DNA from: Cerasibacillus sp036516575
Lineage (GTDB): Bacteria; Bacillota; Bacilli; Bacillales; Amphibacillaceae
DNA length: 64,000 bases
Direction: 5' to 3'
NCBI RefSeq assembly: GCF_036516575.1
Contig: NZ_DATBTY010000003.1
Span: forward strand, 62,001 to 126,000
Positions 54,327 through 64,000 of this stretch are shown in pieces. Under the pieces are notes generated by a model. The model was not told the origin of the DNA and ran no database searches. It saw only the letters and a list, made by a program, of their open reading frames with translations. Position 1 is the first letter of the stretch; every line of letters begins with the position of its first letter. The position numbers and the translations under genes were made by a program.

Positions 54327-55514
54327 TCATTCTTGCTTACCTAATATAAGCTTTGTTTCTTGTTTTTTACCATCGCGGTAATATGTGACTAGAACTTCAT
54401 CACCGACACTTTTTTCTTGATAAAGTATTTTGCGAAGTTGAATGATATCATTTACCTCTTTACCATCTAAGGCTGTTATGACATCTAATCGGTTTAATCC
54501 GGCACGGTCAGCCGGAGAAAAGCGTTCAATACTCCAGATATAGACACCACCGTCTAATTCTTTAGGTAGCTTTAATGTATCATACCACTCACTTCTGGGC
54601 ACTTCATCTAATGAATAAATTTCCACACCAAGATATGGACGTGTAACGGTTCCAGTTGTTTCTAATTCATCCATGATAGGCTGTGCGGTATCAATCGGAA
54701 TTGAAAAGCCAATACCCTCTACAGCTGCTTCATTAATCTTCATCGAATTAATACCTATCAATTGACCAGCAATATTAATGAGTGCACCACCACTATTTCC
54801 TGGATTGATGGCTGCATCAGTTTGGATGACTTCAGCTTGCCAATCGGGTCGTCCGTCACGATTAAAGTCTTGTGGAATGGTTCGTTGTTTACCACTGATA
54901 ATTCCTTGTGTTACAGAACCTGCAAACATATGGCCAAGAGGATTTCCCACCGCTATCACAGGTTCACCGACTTTAACAGATTCAGAAGACCCGATCTCAA
55001 TAATGTGGGAAATGTATTTTTTATCAACACGTAATACGGCTAGGTCAGAAAATAAATCACTTCCTAATAACTCCGCCCGAATACTTGTATCATCATGTAG
55101 AATAATCTCGATTTCATCGGCTCCTTCAATGACATGATGATTCGTCACGATATAGCCGTATGTATCGTCCTTCTTATAGATCACGCCGGAGCCTGTACCT
55201 GCTTCACTTGCTTCTGCTTGGGGATTCCAAAGATCTCTTTGTAATTGTAAGTTGGTCACTCCGACAACAGCAGGAGCTACTTGTTCAACAGTATCTGTCA
55301 TTTGTGTTGTAACATCAAGTTTTACATTCGTTACGGATGGATTACGATTTATTCCAATCGCATCTTCGTCTGTTGAAGATTCATCAACTGTCCTAAAAAC
55401 GGCTGGCTTAACCATGGCAACTAAAAGAATTCCGATAATCATTCCTAGTAATAATGGGGTGAGCCAGTTCCGTTTTTGTTTTCTTGGGTAAGCATGGTCA
55501 TCATAGTAGCCCAA
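54327..55514 (-). CDS. htrC: HtrA-like serine protease (YyxA/HtrC)
   Basis: A 395-residue membrane-anchored trypsin-like protease with PDZ domain. N-terminal helix about 18-38; catalytic His in TNHHVIEGAD, Asp in SDLAVLRVD, Ser in NPGNSGGALI; PDZ from about 290. The first possible GTG (55523) touches the GAGGAG site, so the TTG at 55514 (MGYYDDH) with proper spacing is preferred. It degrades or refolds damaged exported proteins. Its position after walJ matches B. subtilis yyxA. Confidence 0.93.
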   Translation of the reverse strand: MGYYDDHAYPRKQKRNWLTPLLLGMIIGILLVAMVKPAVFRTVDESSTDEDAIGINRNPSVTNVKLDVTTQMTDTVEQVAPAVVGVTNLQLQRDLWNPQAEASEAGTGSGVIYKKDDTYGYIVTNHHVIEGADEIEIILHDDTSIRAELLGSDLFSDLAVLRVDKKYISHIIEIGSSESVKVGEPVIAVGNPLGHMFAGSVTQGIISGKQRTIPQDFNRDGRPDWQAEVIQTDAAINPGNSGGALINIAGQLIGINSMKINEAAVEGIGFSIPIDTAQPIMDELETTGTVTRPYLGVEIYSLDEVPRSEWYDTLKLPKELDGGVYIWSIERFSPADRAGLNRLDVITALDGKEVNDIIQLRKILYQEKSVGDEVLVTYYRDGKKQETKLILGKQE

Positions 55515-55587
55515 GTTGGTCACTCCTCTTTCATTAAAGAAATAAGACTACAATCTTTATTATCGACAAAGCGGCTTCCATTCATAC

Positions 55588-56373
55588 TTAACCAACTTTA
55601 TATAATGGTGTCGCTTGTTTAGGATCTGTGTCATGAAGCTCGATATCGATGCCACGTTCTTTTAACATTTGATCAACCGTCATCCGTGCTAAGTCTTTCA
55701 TATTATTTTCTTCACTTAAATGTGCAAGATAAATGCGTTTCGTGCGATTTGAAATAATATCTGCTAGAGCTAATGCACTATCTTCATTGGATATATGTCC
55801 TGAATCACCTAATATACGTTGTTTGACACTCCATGGGTAACGGCACATCCGTAACATTTCAACATCATGATTAGCCTCGAATACATAAGCATCAGCATCT
55901 TCAATTGTTTTCTTTATCCGTTCCGATACATAACCTAAGTCCGTTACTAAAGCAACTTTATTTTTCCCTTGATGGAATGTGTAAAACATCGGTTCAGCTG
56001 CATCGTGGGATACACGGAATGATTCGACATCAATATCACCAAATGTCTTAACAGAATGACTATCAAATAAAAACTTTTGATCAATTGTCAATTTACCAAT
56101 TGAGTTCTCCATTCTTTTCCATGTCTTTTCATTCGCATAAATGGGTAATTGATACTTTCTTGCGATGATGCCTAGTCCTTTAATATGGTCACTATGTTCA
56201 TGAGTGACTAGAATACCAGATAATTGACCCGGATCAACATCAATTTCACCGAATAAACGATCCAATTCTTTACCACTTAATCCTGCATCAACCAACAACT
56301 TTGTACGATCAGACTCAATATAAAACGCATTACCTGTACTGCCAGAGGCCAATACACTAAAACGTAAACTCAC
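55588..56373 (-). CDS. walJ: WalJ (YycJ) metallo-beta-lactamase-fold hydrolase
   Basis: A 261-residue MBL-fold protein with metal motif THEHSDH (about 58-64), a later H in SHDAAEPMFY and D in VTDLGYV. WalJ homologues are exonuclease-like and linked to mismatch-repair strand processing and cell-wall/division coordination. Start overlaps walI by four bases; fifth gene of the walRKHIJ operon. Confidence 0.95.
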   Translation of the reverse strand: MSLRFSVLASGSTGNAFYIESDRTKLLVDAGLSGKELDRLFGEIDVDPGQLSGILVTHEHSDHIKGLGIIARKYQLPIYANEKTWKRMENSIGKLTIDQKFLFDSHSVKTFGDIDVESFRVSHDAAEPMFYTFHQGKNKVALVTDLGYVSERIKKTIEDADAYVFEANHDVEMLRMCRYPWSVKQRILGDSGHISNEDSALALADIISNRTKRIYLAHLSEENNMKDLARMTVDQMLKERGIDIELHDTDPKQATPLYKVG

Positions 56374-57302
56374 TTTGTTTCACTCCGCTTTTTTAAATCT
56401 GTCATTTTGTTTTCTAACATATCGATAACACTTTTCTTCCAAGAAACTTTTTGACTGGTTAAACTCATCCGACTCAGTAAATTTGATATTTCTTCGTAAA
56501 GGAAATCTTCATCGCTACTCGTAAAAATAATACCCTCTGTTGCATTTACGAAAAAACTCTTTTCTTTATTAACTGTGATTTTCCATGTTGGTACGAATAC
56601 TTGGACACCATCCGCTAATGGGACAACTGTTTGATAACCGACAGTTAATTTATTAACGGTATCACCAGAAACGATGTGTTGATTATTATAGAGCCGTCCA
56701 ACCGCTTCAACTGGATGAATGAGGGGTTTTTTCTCACTATTTATATCCGCCTTATCCAAGCGCGTTTGAGTATATAAGATAATCTCATTTTTCTCATTTA
56801 AATAAATCACAACAACACCACTTGGATTAAAATAAACGGGGCGTCCATTTTTAATCGGGAAGAAATAGATAACATTTTTCTCTTTATTCCATTCACCAAA
56901 TTGATATTCATCCCCGTATAGAATATTAGCTTGAACAATTTCTTGTAACTGTTCTTCTGTGACTTTATCTGGAAGGGCAATACCTTCCTTGAATTGCGAT
57001 ATGATGAGGTGATTTTCATTCGTTATCACTGCTTCTTGATTAGGTAATCCCTCTAATCGGTCACGATCCTCTTTTGAAAAATCTTTTTGTCTCACTTTAA
57101 TAAACGCTTCTTCAACGCGTTGATTAGGCGTATTTTCAATTGTAATATCATCATCTTTTAACTGCTGTTCTAACGTAATCTCTTCTCTTTCTAATAAACC
57201 GATATTGGCAGCTTGTTGCTTCTCGATAAATTGAAAGATTAAATAAATATCCAAAACCAAAAAGCAGAGGATAAATAATGTTTTTATTTGACTCCATTGC
57301 AT
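56370..57302 (-). CDS. walI: WalI (YycI), negative regulator of WalK
   Basis: A 310-residue protein with one N-terminal transmembrane helix (about 8-26) and a large extracytoplasmic YycI domain. With WalH it forms a membrane complex that restrains WalK in B. subtilis. Slightly longer than B. subtilis YycI (about 280). Adjacent to walH with a 2-bp gap. Confidence 0.92.
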   Translation of the reverse strand: MQWSQIKTLFILCFLVLDIYLIFQFIEKQQAANIGLLEREEITLEQQLKDDDITIENTPNQRVEEAFIKVRQKDFSKEDRDRLEGLPNQEAVITNENHLIISQFKEGIALPDKVTEEQLQEIVQANILYGDEYQFGEWNKEKNVIYFFPIKNGRPVYFNPSGVVVIYLNEKNEIILYTQTRLDKADINSEKKPLIHPVEAVGRLYNNQHIVSGDTVNKLTVGYQTVVPLADGVQVFVPTWKITVNKEKSFFVNATEGIIFTSSDEDFLYEEISNLLSRMSLTSQKVSWKKSVIDMLENKMTDLKKRSETK

Positions 57303-57304
57303 CC

Positions 57305-58627
57305 TCAGCTCACCTCTTTACTAATATCTTTATCTGACTGTATCTCGACCCAGGCACCATTATATTTCATAAACCAGGCTGGTTCTAATGTAAAGATATA
57401 AGATGACATATCTTGAAATTTCAGTCGATAACCGACACGAATGTCTTGGATATCCTTCAAATTATATTGAGATTGATTAATAAATTGAATGATTTCTTCC
57501 CCTGAAGGTAGTTCTGTCATTTCCTCAACAATTAAATCACTTATTTGAAACAATGGTCGTTCATACTTAAATAATACTTGTTTACGCCATTCTTGTTCTA
57601 ATCTAGCACGGTTATTGCTAAGAATAGGTTCGCCGTTTTGGTACATTAGAAAGGTGACTTTTTGATTAGCTGAATCGATGGACTCAAGATGAAATTCACC
57701 CGTCCATCCTTTATGTTCATTAATATTGTCAACTGTTTTCTCAAGTAACTCAACTGAATGGAGCGGTTCTTTTATATCCATTTGGCTTGGATTCGTAAAT
57801 TCCATATTGAGTCTTTGTGAATCGATTTGTAATTGTTGACGGCCATCTGTATAATTAGCAACATTTGCCTTTGTTAAATTACGCGTTACAATCGACGGAT
57901 CACTAAATAAAGCATTAATTAATTTGTTAGGTGCTTGATTAAGTGCTGCAACGTCCACACTGAACGATTTTTTTGCCTTTTCTACTTTTCCATTTGGTAT
58001 GTATATATACCAATCCGGCTTTGTTTTAAAGGCAATATATTCTTGTAGACGCACTTTATTTTCCATATAACTCAGAAGAAGTTCATACTTTTCAGCTTGT
58101 TGAATAACCGCTGTAGCTTTTTGTTTACCATCGATGGACAGAAATTGTAAATTTATCATCGGATGATTTTTATCAAAGGTAATAAACACGCGATCAAATG
58201 ACCAGCTTGGGAGGTTTTTTAACTCCTTATCAAATGTAAATAACCGAGGGATGATTTTCATTGGAAGAGGAGTTGGATATCGAATTTCGATTTGACGTTT
58301 TTGTTTTGGCGGACCAGTTGAATCGCCCGTTGAAAATTCATAAATCGTCCAACGTCCTATTTCACGATAAAGGCTTTTTAAATCATTCGCTTGTTGAAAA
58401 CCAAAAAAATCACCCTGGTCATGGAATATCATATCATTTGGAATGATGACATCTTCTAATAAAAGTGTATCACCAGCTAAGAATAAATCGTCTTCCGAAA
58501 CATACATCCGGTCTTTGTCTTGATGAACATCAAAGCCCGGTTTATACGTCCAAATATTATAAGTCAAAATTAAGCTTAAACCGACTAAGATGAATAGGGC
58601 ATATGATTTAATAACCTCAATTTTCAT
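57305..58627 (-). CDS. walH: WalH (YycH), regulator of WalK
   Basis: A 440-residue YycH protein: single N-terminal helix (about 8-26) then an extracytoplasmic multi-domain region. It binds WalK transmembrane segments together with WalI. The start overlaps the walK end by 11 bases, so translation is probably coupled. Confidence 0.92.
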   Translation of the reverse strand: MKIEVIKSYALFILVGLSLILTYNIWTYKPGFDVHQDKDRMYVSEDDLFLAGDTLLLEDVIIPNDMIFHDQGDFFGFQQANDLKSLYREIGRWTIYEFSTGDSTGPPKQKRQIEIRYPTPLPMKIIPRLFTFDKELKNLPSWSFDRVFITFDKNHPMINLQFLSIDGKQKATAVIQQAEKYELLLSYMENKVRLQEYIAFKTKPDWYIYIPNGKVEKAKKSFSVDVAALNQAPNKLINALFSDPSIVTRNLTKANVANYTDGRQQLQIDSQRLNMEFTNPSQMDIKEPLHSVELLEKTVDNINEHKGWTGEFHLESIDSANQKVTFLMYQNGEPILSNNRARLEQEWRKQVLFKYERPLFQISDLIVEEMTELPSGEEIIQFINQSQYNLKDIQDIRVGYRLKFQDMSSYIFTLEPAWFMKYNGAWVEIQSDKDISKEVS

Positions 58628-60464
58628 GCGTATCCCTCCGCATCCGGCCCATTAAAGGCATTAGGGGAAGTGTAAAGTAAATCGTTGTTCCTCTTCCTTC
58701 ACTACTTCTTGCCCAAATCCGTCCTTTATGCGCTTCAATCAGTTCTTTCGAAATCGCTAATCCTAAACCACTTCCACCTAATTTACGACTTCGCGCTTGA
58801 TCTGCGCGATAAAAACGTTCAAAAATCTTATCAATTTTTTCATACGGAATACCTACCCCTTGGTCAGAAATACTAATGAGTAATTCTTGGCGCTGTTGAA
58901 CAACTTTTAATGTCACAACACCACCTTCTGGGGAATATTTGATAGCGTTTGAAATTAGGTTATCTAAGACTTGCATCATCTTATCGCGATCAATCCAGAC
59001 GAAGTATTTTCCGTTCGGGATTTTACGAACGAGGGTTAAGTGTTCAGGAATATTCATTTCAAATCGGTCAATGACATAATGGAAGTAGTTTGTAAAGTTT
59101 GTTCGTTTCTTTTCTAAACGAAAATCTTTGTGATCCATTTTGGATAGCTGTAGCAAGTCATTTACCATACGGATCATACGCTCAGTCTCATTTTGTGTCA
59201 CTTGTAAAAAGCGCGGAGCTACCTTTTCATCTTGCCAAGCCCCGTCTGTTAATGCTTCTAAGTAGCTACGCATTGTTGTTAATGGTGTCCGTAATTCATG
59301 AGAGACATTAGAAACAAATTCGCGACGTTCACGTTCTAAATTTTCTTCTTCTGTCACGTCACTAAGGACTGTAATATATCCAGTGATTTGATCTTGGTCA
59401 TCCAAAATTGTTGAAAAGGTGGCGCTAATTAAAAAGTCCAGCTCCTCATCACCGAAATCGATAATCATTGAATCACTTTCTGTTAATGTTGTCATATCAA
59501 AATTTGTTTCATCAAGTTGAATGATGTTTAATAATGATCTTCCCTGACATTCTTCAGGGCTTTTTCCAATTAAAATACCAGCTGCCTTATTCATCAGTGT
59601 AATCGTTCCACGCTCATCAGTTGCTATCACACCGTCTGTCATATTGGATAACACGAGACTCATTTTACGGCGTTCCTTTTCAATCATGGCATATGAATAT
59701 CGTAACTGATCGGTCATATCATTAAACGATACAGCTAATTGGCCAATTTCATCTGAGCCATAGACATTAACTTTCTGTGTAAAGTCGCCCCGTGCAATTG
59801 TCTGTGCTTGACGACGCATCTCTTTAATTGGCTTTGTAATCGTTCGAGCAACCAAAATTCCTAAGAGAGCTGATACAATAATGGCTATAACCGAACCTTT
59901 AAAGAAAATCTCATTCACATTTTGTAACTGACTATAGACACCTTCCATCGATGCTTCTAAATAAATGACACCGACAACTTGATCACCTTTCCCTTGGATA
60001 GGAACTGCTTTTACAAATACACGGCTTCCTGTTTTCCCGTCAAATAATGTTCGGTCCGGCGTTGAGCCATAGAGTGCTTTTTGTACTAATTCACGGGTCG
60101 ACTTTTTCCCGATAATGTCGCTACTATTGACGGTATCATTTGTACCGAGAACTCGACTTTGGCTATTAACGACTTCTAATGTTGTCATATCCTTTGAATC
60201 AATTTCTGAAATGATTGTTTGCACTTCTTGTTGTATCGTTAGCTCTTCTTCTTCTCCTTTAGAGCGGTCTTTTTCAAATGCTTGTTCAAGATTATAAGTT
60301 AATAATTCAATACGGTCATTGACACTAGACTTAAAGTTGGTTAAGAGCTCTTTCTCCAACTGACTAGCAAAATAGGCACCAATCACCTGTACAGCTACAA
60401 GTAAGAGTAAGATGTAGATAATTGTAAATTTTAATTGGATGGAGCGAAAACCGACTTTCTTCAT
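58617..60464 (-). CDS. walK: Essential sensor histidine kinase WalK
   Basis: A 615-residue kinase: transmembrane helix 1 (about 12-30), extracytoplasmic sensor domain, helix 2 (about 182-205), HAMP (to about 260), PAS (about 265-370), HisKA with the phosphoacceptor in SNVSHELRTPLTTMRSYLEAL, and HATPase with N box NLISNAIKYS and G boxes DQGVGIP and GSGLGLAI. It senses cell-wall metabolism and phosphorylates WalR. 12 bp downstream of walR. Confidence 0.97.
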   Translation of the reverse strand: MKKVGFRSIQLKFTIIYILLLLVAVQVIGAYFASQLEKELLTNFKSSVNDRIELLTYNLEQAFEKDRSKGEEEELTIQQEVQTIISEIDSKDMTTLEVVNSQSRVLGTNDTVNSSDIIGKKSTRELVQKALYGSTPDRTLFDGKTGSRVFVKAVPIQGKGDQVVGVIYLEASMEGVYSQLQNVNEIFFKGSVIAIIVSALLGILVARTITKPIKEMRRQAQTIARGDFTQKVNVYGSDEIGQLAVSFNDMTDQLRYSYAMIEKERRKMSLVLSNMTDGVIATDERGTITLMNKAAGILIGKSPEECQGRSLLNIIQLDETNFDMTTLTESDSMIIDFGDEELDFLISATFSTILDDQDQITGYITVLSDVTEEENLERERREFVSNVSHELRTPLTTMRSYLEALTDGAWQDEKVAPRFLQVTQNETERMIRMVNDLLQLSKMDHKDFRLEKKRTNFTNYFHYVIDRFEMNIPEHLTLVRKIPNGKYFVWIDRDKMMQVLDNLISNAIKYSPEGGVVTLKVVQQRQELLISISDQGVGIPYEKIDKIFERFYRADQARSRKLGGSGLGLAISKELIEAHKGRIWARSSEGRGTTIYFTLPLMPLMGRMRRDTHEN

Positions 60465-60476
60465 ATAAACCTACCC

Positions 60477-61172
60477 CTACTCTGGATTCCTCATATAATA
60501 GCCTACCCCACGTCGTGTAATAATCCATGTCGGCTCACTAGGGTCTTCTTCAATTTTTTCACGGAGTCGTCGTACAGTCACATCAACCGTACGAACATCC
60601 CCAAAATAATCATACCCCCATACCGTTTCAAGAAGATGTTCACGTGTCATAACTTGTCCAACATGACGTGCTAAATAATGTAATAATTCAAATTCACGGT
60701 GTGTCAACTCGATTTCTTCCCCATCCCGCGTTACTGTATAAGCATCTAAATGAATCATTAAGTTACCGATTTCAATATCATTATTCTCTTCTTCCACATC
60801 AGGAACATGTGCTTGTCTACGAAGATTAGCCTTTACACGGGCAATTAATTCACGATTACTAAATGGTTTTGTCACATAATCGTCTGCTCCAAGTTCTAAT
60901 CCTAATACTTTATCAATCTCTGCGTCTTTTGCCGTTAACATAATAATCGGCATTGATTGTGTTTTTCTAATCTCACGGCATACTTCATTTCCATCTTTAT
61001 TCGGTAACATAATATCAAGTAAAATAAGATCTGGTTTTTCATCTTTAGCCATTTCTATCGCTTCGTCACCATCATATGCGCAAACGACATCATAGCCTTC
61101 TTTCTCTAAATTAAATTTTAGTATATCTGCAATCGGCTGTTCATCATCAACGACCAATATTTTTTGTGCCAT
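60477..61172 (-). CDS. walR: Essential response regulator WalR
   Basis: A 231-residue OmpR/PhoB-type regulator. Receiver: DDEQ acidic pocket, phosphorylated Asp in LILLDIMLPNKDG, T in MLTAKDAE, K in YVTKPF. C-terminal winged helix ELTHREFELLHYLARH...VDVTVRRLREKIEED. It controls autolysin genes. The start aligned with homologues is the ATG at 61172 (MAQKILVVDD); an ATG four codons upstream (61184) is also possible. Confidence 0.97.
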   Translation of the reverse strand: MAQKILVVDDEQPIADILKFNLEKEGYDVVCAYDGDEAIEMAKDEKPDLILLDIMLPNKDGNEVCREIRKTQSMPIIMLTAKDAEIDKVLGLELGADDYVTKPFSNRELIARVKANLRRQAHVPDVEEENNDIEIGNLMIHLDAYTVTRDGEEIELTHREFELLHYLARHVGQVMTREHLLETVWGYDYFGDVRTVDVTVRRLREKIEEDPSEPTWIITRRGVGYYMRNPE

Positions 61173-61327
61173 AAATCCGTTCATTCCTTCCCTTTACATT
61201 TTGATTATATATTTATTAGAAAATTAATTTTATTAAAATTCTTGCCCAGTCCTTCTGTCTATTCTAACGTATTTTCAACAAAATGTCTTATGTGAATCAT
61301 TACTATCATTATAACGAAAACTCATTC

Positions 61328-61360
61328 CTATATGAAGTGTCGCTTCATATAGAGGGGTTT
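61328..61360 (+). terminator. Hairpin between purA and walR
   Basis: CTATATGAAG / CTTCATATAG perfect stem, then GGGG and TTTTTT on the plus strand. No plus-strand gene feeds it, so its role is unclear. Confidence 0.45.
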
Positions 61361-61371
61361 TTTGGAAATGG

Positions 61372-61417
61372 GAAAAAGGGCAATTCCGTGCTTTATCACA
61401 CGATATTGCCCTTTATT
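61372..61417 (-). terminator. Terminator of purA
   Basis: AAAGGGCAAT / ATTGCCCTTT stem with TTTTT on the minus strand. Confidence 0.85.
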
Positions 61418-61430
61418 TTTATAACTATAA

Positions 61431-62714
61431 TTAATAGACATCTCTTACGACAATCGTTTGCTTACGATCAGGACCGACTGAGAATATTGATAACGGAATC
61501 TCTGTCAGTTCAGAAACACGATTTAAATAGTGCTGTGCATTTTTTGGTAATTCATCAAAGCTTGTTACATTTGTAATATCTTCTGTCCACCCAGGCATTT
61601 CTTCATAAACGGGTTCACATTCGGCTAATACAGATAAGTTAGCAGGGAATTCTTCGATGATTTCCCCTTTATGACGATAGGCAACACATATCTTCAATGT
61701 GTCAATACCTGTTAAGACGTCTAAAAGTGTCACAGACAAATCAGTAATACCACTCACACGACGGGTATGACGAACAGCAACACTATCAAACCAACCAACA
61801 CGACGTGGTCGACCTGTTGTTGTACCATATTCACGGCCAACTTCTCGAATACGGTCGCCTGTTTCATCATGGAGTTCTGTTAAAAACGGCCCATCACCGA
61901 CACGGGTTGTATAAGCTTTTGTTACACCTACAACACGTTCTATTTTTGTCGGTCCAACACCAGCACCGACAGTCACACCACCAGCACTTGGATTTGAAGA
62001 TGTTACAAATGGATATGTCCCTTGATCGATATCAAGCATGACACCTTGTGCACCTTCAAATAAGACGCGGCGATCCTCATCTAAAGCGTTATTTAAAATG
62101 AGCGATGTATCTGTTACATATTGTTTCATTTTCTGTCCATATGCAAAATATTCATCGAAAATCTCATCAACTGAAACGGGATCTGCATCATATAGCTTTG
62201 TAAATAAACGGTTTTTTTCCTTGACGTTTTGTTCGAGTTTTTCACGGAATGTGTCAGCATCTAACAAGTCAGCCATACGAATGCCAACGCGCGCCGCTTT
62301 ATCAGTATAAGCTGGTCCAATTCCCTTTTTCGTTGTTCCAATTTTATTGGTACCTTTTTCTTCTTCTTGTAATACGTCTAATTTTATATGATATGGCAAA
62401 ATAACATGTGCCCGATTACTAATATAAAGATTATCTGTTGAAATATTATGTTCTTGTAAATAAGCTAGTTCGTCTAGGAATGCTTTTGGATCAATAACCA
62501 TTCCATTTCCTAATACACACGCTTTTTCATTATTAAATATACCGGATGGGATCAAATGAAGTTTATAAGTTACTCCATCAAATTTAATCGTATGCCCTGC
62601 ATTATTACCACCTTGGTAACGAGCAACGACTTCTGCTTTTTCTGCTAAAAAGTCAGTTATCTTGCCTTTTCCTTCATCGCCCCATTGCGTCCCTACTACA
62701 ACTACTGAGGACAT
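61431..62714 (-). CDS. purA: Adenylosuccinate synthetase
   Basis: A 427-residue enzyme forming adenylosuccinate from IMP, aspartate and GTP, the first committed step to AMP. Marks: P-loop QWGDEGKGKITD, GGNNAGHT, NIGTTKKGIGPAYTDK-type IMP loop, GTTTGRPRRVGW. Normal length, intact; lies between dnaC and walR as in B. subtilis. Confidence 0.98.
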   Translation of the reverse strand: MSSVVVVGTQWGDEGKGKITDFLAEKAEVVARYQGGNNAGHTIKFDGVTYKLHLIPSGIFNNEKACVLGNGMVIDPKAFLDELAYLQEHNISTDNLYISNRAHVILPYHIKLDVLQEEEKGTNKIGTTKKGIGPAYTDKAARVGIRMADLLDADTFREKLEQNVKEKNRLFTKLYDADPVSVDEIFDEYFAYGQKMKQYVTDTSLILNNALDEDRRVLFEGAQGVMLDIDQGTYPFVTSSNPSAGGVTVGAGVGPTKIERVVGVTKAYTTRVGDGPFLTELHDETGDRIREVGREYGTTTGRPRRVGWFDSVAVRHTRRVSGITDLSVTLLDVLTGIDTLKICVAYRHKGEIIEEFPANLSVLAECEPVYEEMPGWTEDITNVTSFDELPKNAQHYLNRVSELTEIPLSIFSVGPDRKQTIVVRDVY

Positions 62715-62841
62715 GGCGCACCTCCGTTAAGTTTGTCTTTTAAATACGTTTTTCATTATCACAAAGGCTAGTTTATCAATTATGGATGATCAAGTCAATT
62801 ATTAAGCGAACATTTCTTGTTAAAATCTTGTTATCGTTCGG

Positions 62842-62874
62842 AAAATAAAAAAACAGCCCATTATGCTTGGGCTG
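62842..62874 (-). terminator. Terminator of dnaC
   Basis: CAGCCCA / TGGGCTG stem, T-run on the minus strand. One arm lies within the last dnaC codons. Confidence 0.92.
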
Positions 62875-64000
62875 TGGCTGGTGGAATTTGACTATCATCA
62901 TAACGATGATCTAAGTCGACGAATTTATTATATTCTTTCACGAAAGCAAGTTCGACTGTACCAACTGGACCATTACGTTGCTTAGCAATGATGATTTCAA
63001 TAATGTTTTGTTTCTCTGATTCCTGATCATAATAATCATCACGATATAGGAAACCAACAATATCCGCATCTTGCTCAATACTTCCTGATTCACGTAAATC
63101 GGACATCATCGGGCGTTTATCTTGACGTTGTTCTACTCCACGAGACAGCTGAGATAGAGCAATAACTGGAATTTCTAATTCTCTAGCAATTCCCTTTAAT
63201 GAACGGGAAATCTCTGAAACTTCTTGCTGGCGGTTCTCTCTTGAATTCGGACTTCCTTGAATCAATTGTAAATAGTCAATGACAATCATACCAAGTCCGT
63301 GTTCTTGTTTGAGACGGCGACATTTCGAACGAATTTCACTCACGCGAATACCTGAAGAATCATCTATAAAAATACCTGCATTTGATAACGACCCCATTGC
63401 CATTGTCAAACGTCCCCAATCTTCGGCTTCGAGTTGACCATTACGTAATCTTTGTGCATCAATATTCCCTTCTGCACAGAGCATACGTTGAACGAGTTGG
63501 TCAGCTCCCATCTCTAAGCTAAAGATTGCTACATTTTCATCCGTGTTTACAGCTACATTTTGTGCGATATTTAAAGCAAAAGCGGTTTTACCAACAGATG
63601 GACGTGCAGCAATAATAATCAAATCATTACGCTGAAATCCTGATGTAATTCGATCAAGATCCCGATAGCCTGTTGGAATCCCTGTCACATCACTTTCACG
63701 GTTATGAAGTTGTTCAATATTGTCATATACTTCAATTAATACATCTTTAATCGCTTTAAAGGAACCCGCATTTTGTCGGTTAGCAACTTCTAGGATTCCT
63801 TTTTCTGCTTCATTAAGTACCTCATCGACATCATCTTCATGTGTATACGATGTCGTCACAATATCTGTAGCTGTACGTATCAAACGTCTGAGTAACGCTT
63901 TTTCTTCAACGATTTTACAATAATAGCTAATATTAGCTGCTGTTGGTACACTACCTGCTATTTCTGTTAAATAAGATACGCCACCTGCTTCATCTAAAAT
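62861..64000 (-). CDS. dnaC: Replicative DNA helicase DnaC (DnaB family), 5' end outside window
   Basis: The C-terminal about 380 residues of the hexameric replicative helicase; the frame stays open to the window edge. Linker helix, then RecA-like motor: Walker A AARPSVGKT, Walker B LGMIVIDYLQL, and arginine-rich SDLRESGSIEQDAD. The frame upstream of the first visible start-like codon reads on as helicase (GGVSYLTEIAGSVPTAANI). The rest of the gene lies beyond 64000. Confidence 0.97.
   Translation of the reverse strand: MLDEAGGVSYLTEIAGSVPTAANISYYCKIVEEKALLRRLIRTATDIVTTSYTHEDDVDEVLNEAEKGILEVANRQNAGSFKAIKDVLIEVYDNIEQLHNRESDVTGIPTGYRDLDRITSGFQRNDLIIIAARPSVGKTAFALNIAQNVAVNTDENVAIFSLEMGADQLVQRMLCAEGNIDAQRLRNGQLEAEDWGRLTMAMGSLSNAGIFIDDSSGIRVSEIRSKCRRLKQEHGLGMIVIDYLQLIQGSPNSRENRQQEVSEISRSLKGIARELEIPVIALSQLSRGVEQRQDKRPMMSDLRESGSIEQDADIVGFLYRDDYYDQESEKQNIIEIIIAKQRNGPVGTVELAFVKEYNKFVDLDHRYDDSQIPPATAQA

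Overview
The window reads as origin-proximal chromosome of a low-GC, endospore-forming Bacillota, most likely Bacillaceae. The evidence is the dnaC - purA - walRKHIJ - htrA - rlmH order at the right, a gerBAC-type germination operon, S-box and purine riboswitches, a yoaS-yozG-yoaT block, HPr kinase, CvfB, DhaS and MetNIQ homologues, and AGGAGG-type ribosome sites throughout. I cannot name the species. No rRNA, tRNA or CRISPR array was seen.

Layout. 0-12.5 kb: a methyltransferase, a frameshifted BCCT (betaine-type) transporter, cvfB, dhaS, a SAM-riboswitch operon metN-metI-metQ-M20 amidohydrolase, a PadR-DUF1700-DUF4097 envelope-stress-type operon and a divergent HPr kinase paralogue. 12.7-22.7 kb: a gerB-gerA-gerC operon, a decayed TPR gene and a five-gene peptide ABC importer. 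23-34.4 kb: a PD-(D/E)XK nuclease with a duplicated C-terminal domain, mqo, a rhuM relic, and two near-identical Rpn-type nuclease cassettes flanking yoaSGT and a guanine-riboswitch permease/phosphoribosyltransferase operon. 33.6-39.6 kb: fdhD, tatA and a three-subunit membrane-bound formate dehydrogenase. Its catalytic subunit is interrupted by an in-frame TGA that is almost certainly selenocysteine, since a bacterial SECIS hairpin follows it. 40-43.4 kb: DUF2892, MarR, an SDR and an unknown protein.

43.4-48.7 kb is a decayed accessory island directly downstream of rlmH. It holds fragments of a large serine recombinase and a tyrosine recombinase, a frameshifted nucleotidyltransferase, a NUDIX gene between short direct repeats, a 93-bp direct repeat, and a second copy of the rlmH 3' end plus about 190 bp of adjoining sequence. 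This is the pattern expected of tandem SCC-like elements integrated at rlmH.

48.7-64 kb is conserved core: rlmH, an S13 D,D-carboxypeptidase, a GNAT gene, a YwjA-type ABC exporter, htrA, the complete Wal cell-wall signalling operon, purA and the 3' part of dnaC. Two non-coding features stand out here: a 53-bp tandem array of stem-loop units (51855-52200) and a DnaA-box cluster beside htrA (54128-54261).

Functionally the window joins sulfur-amino-acid scavenging, peptide uptake, purine salvage, formate respiration (Sec-FDH exported by Tat, FdhD maturation), germination and cell-wall homeostasis.
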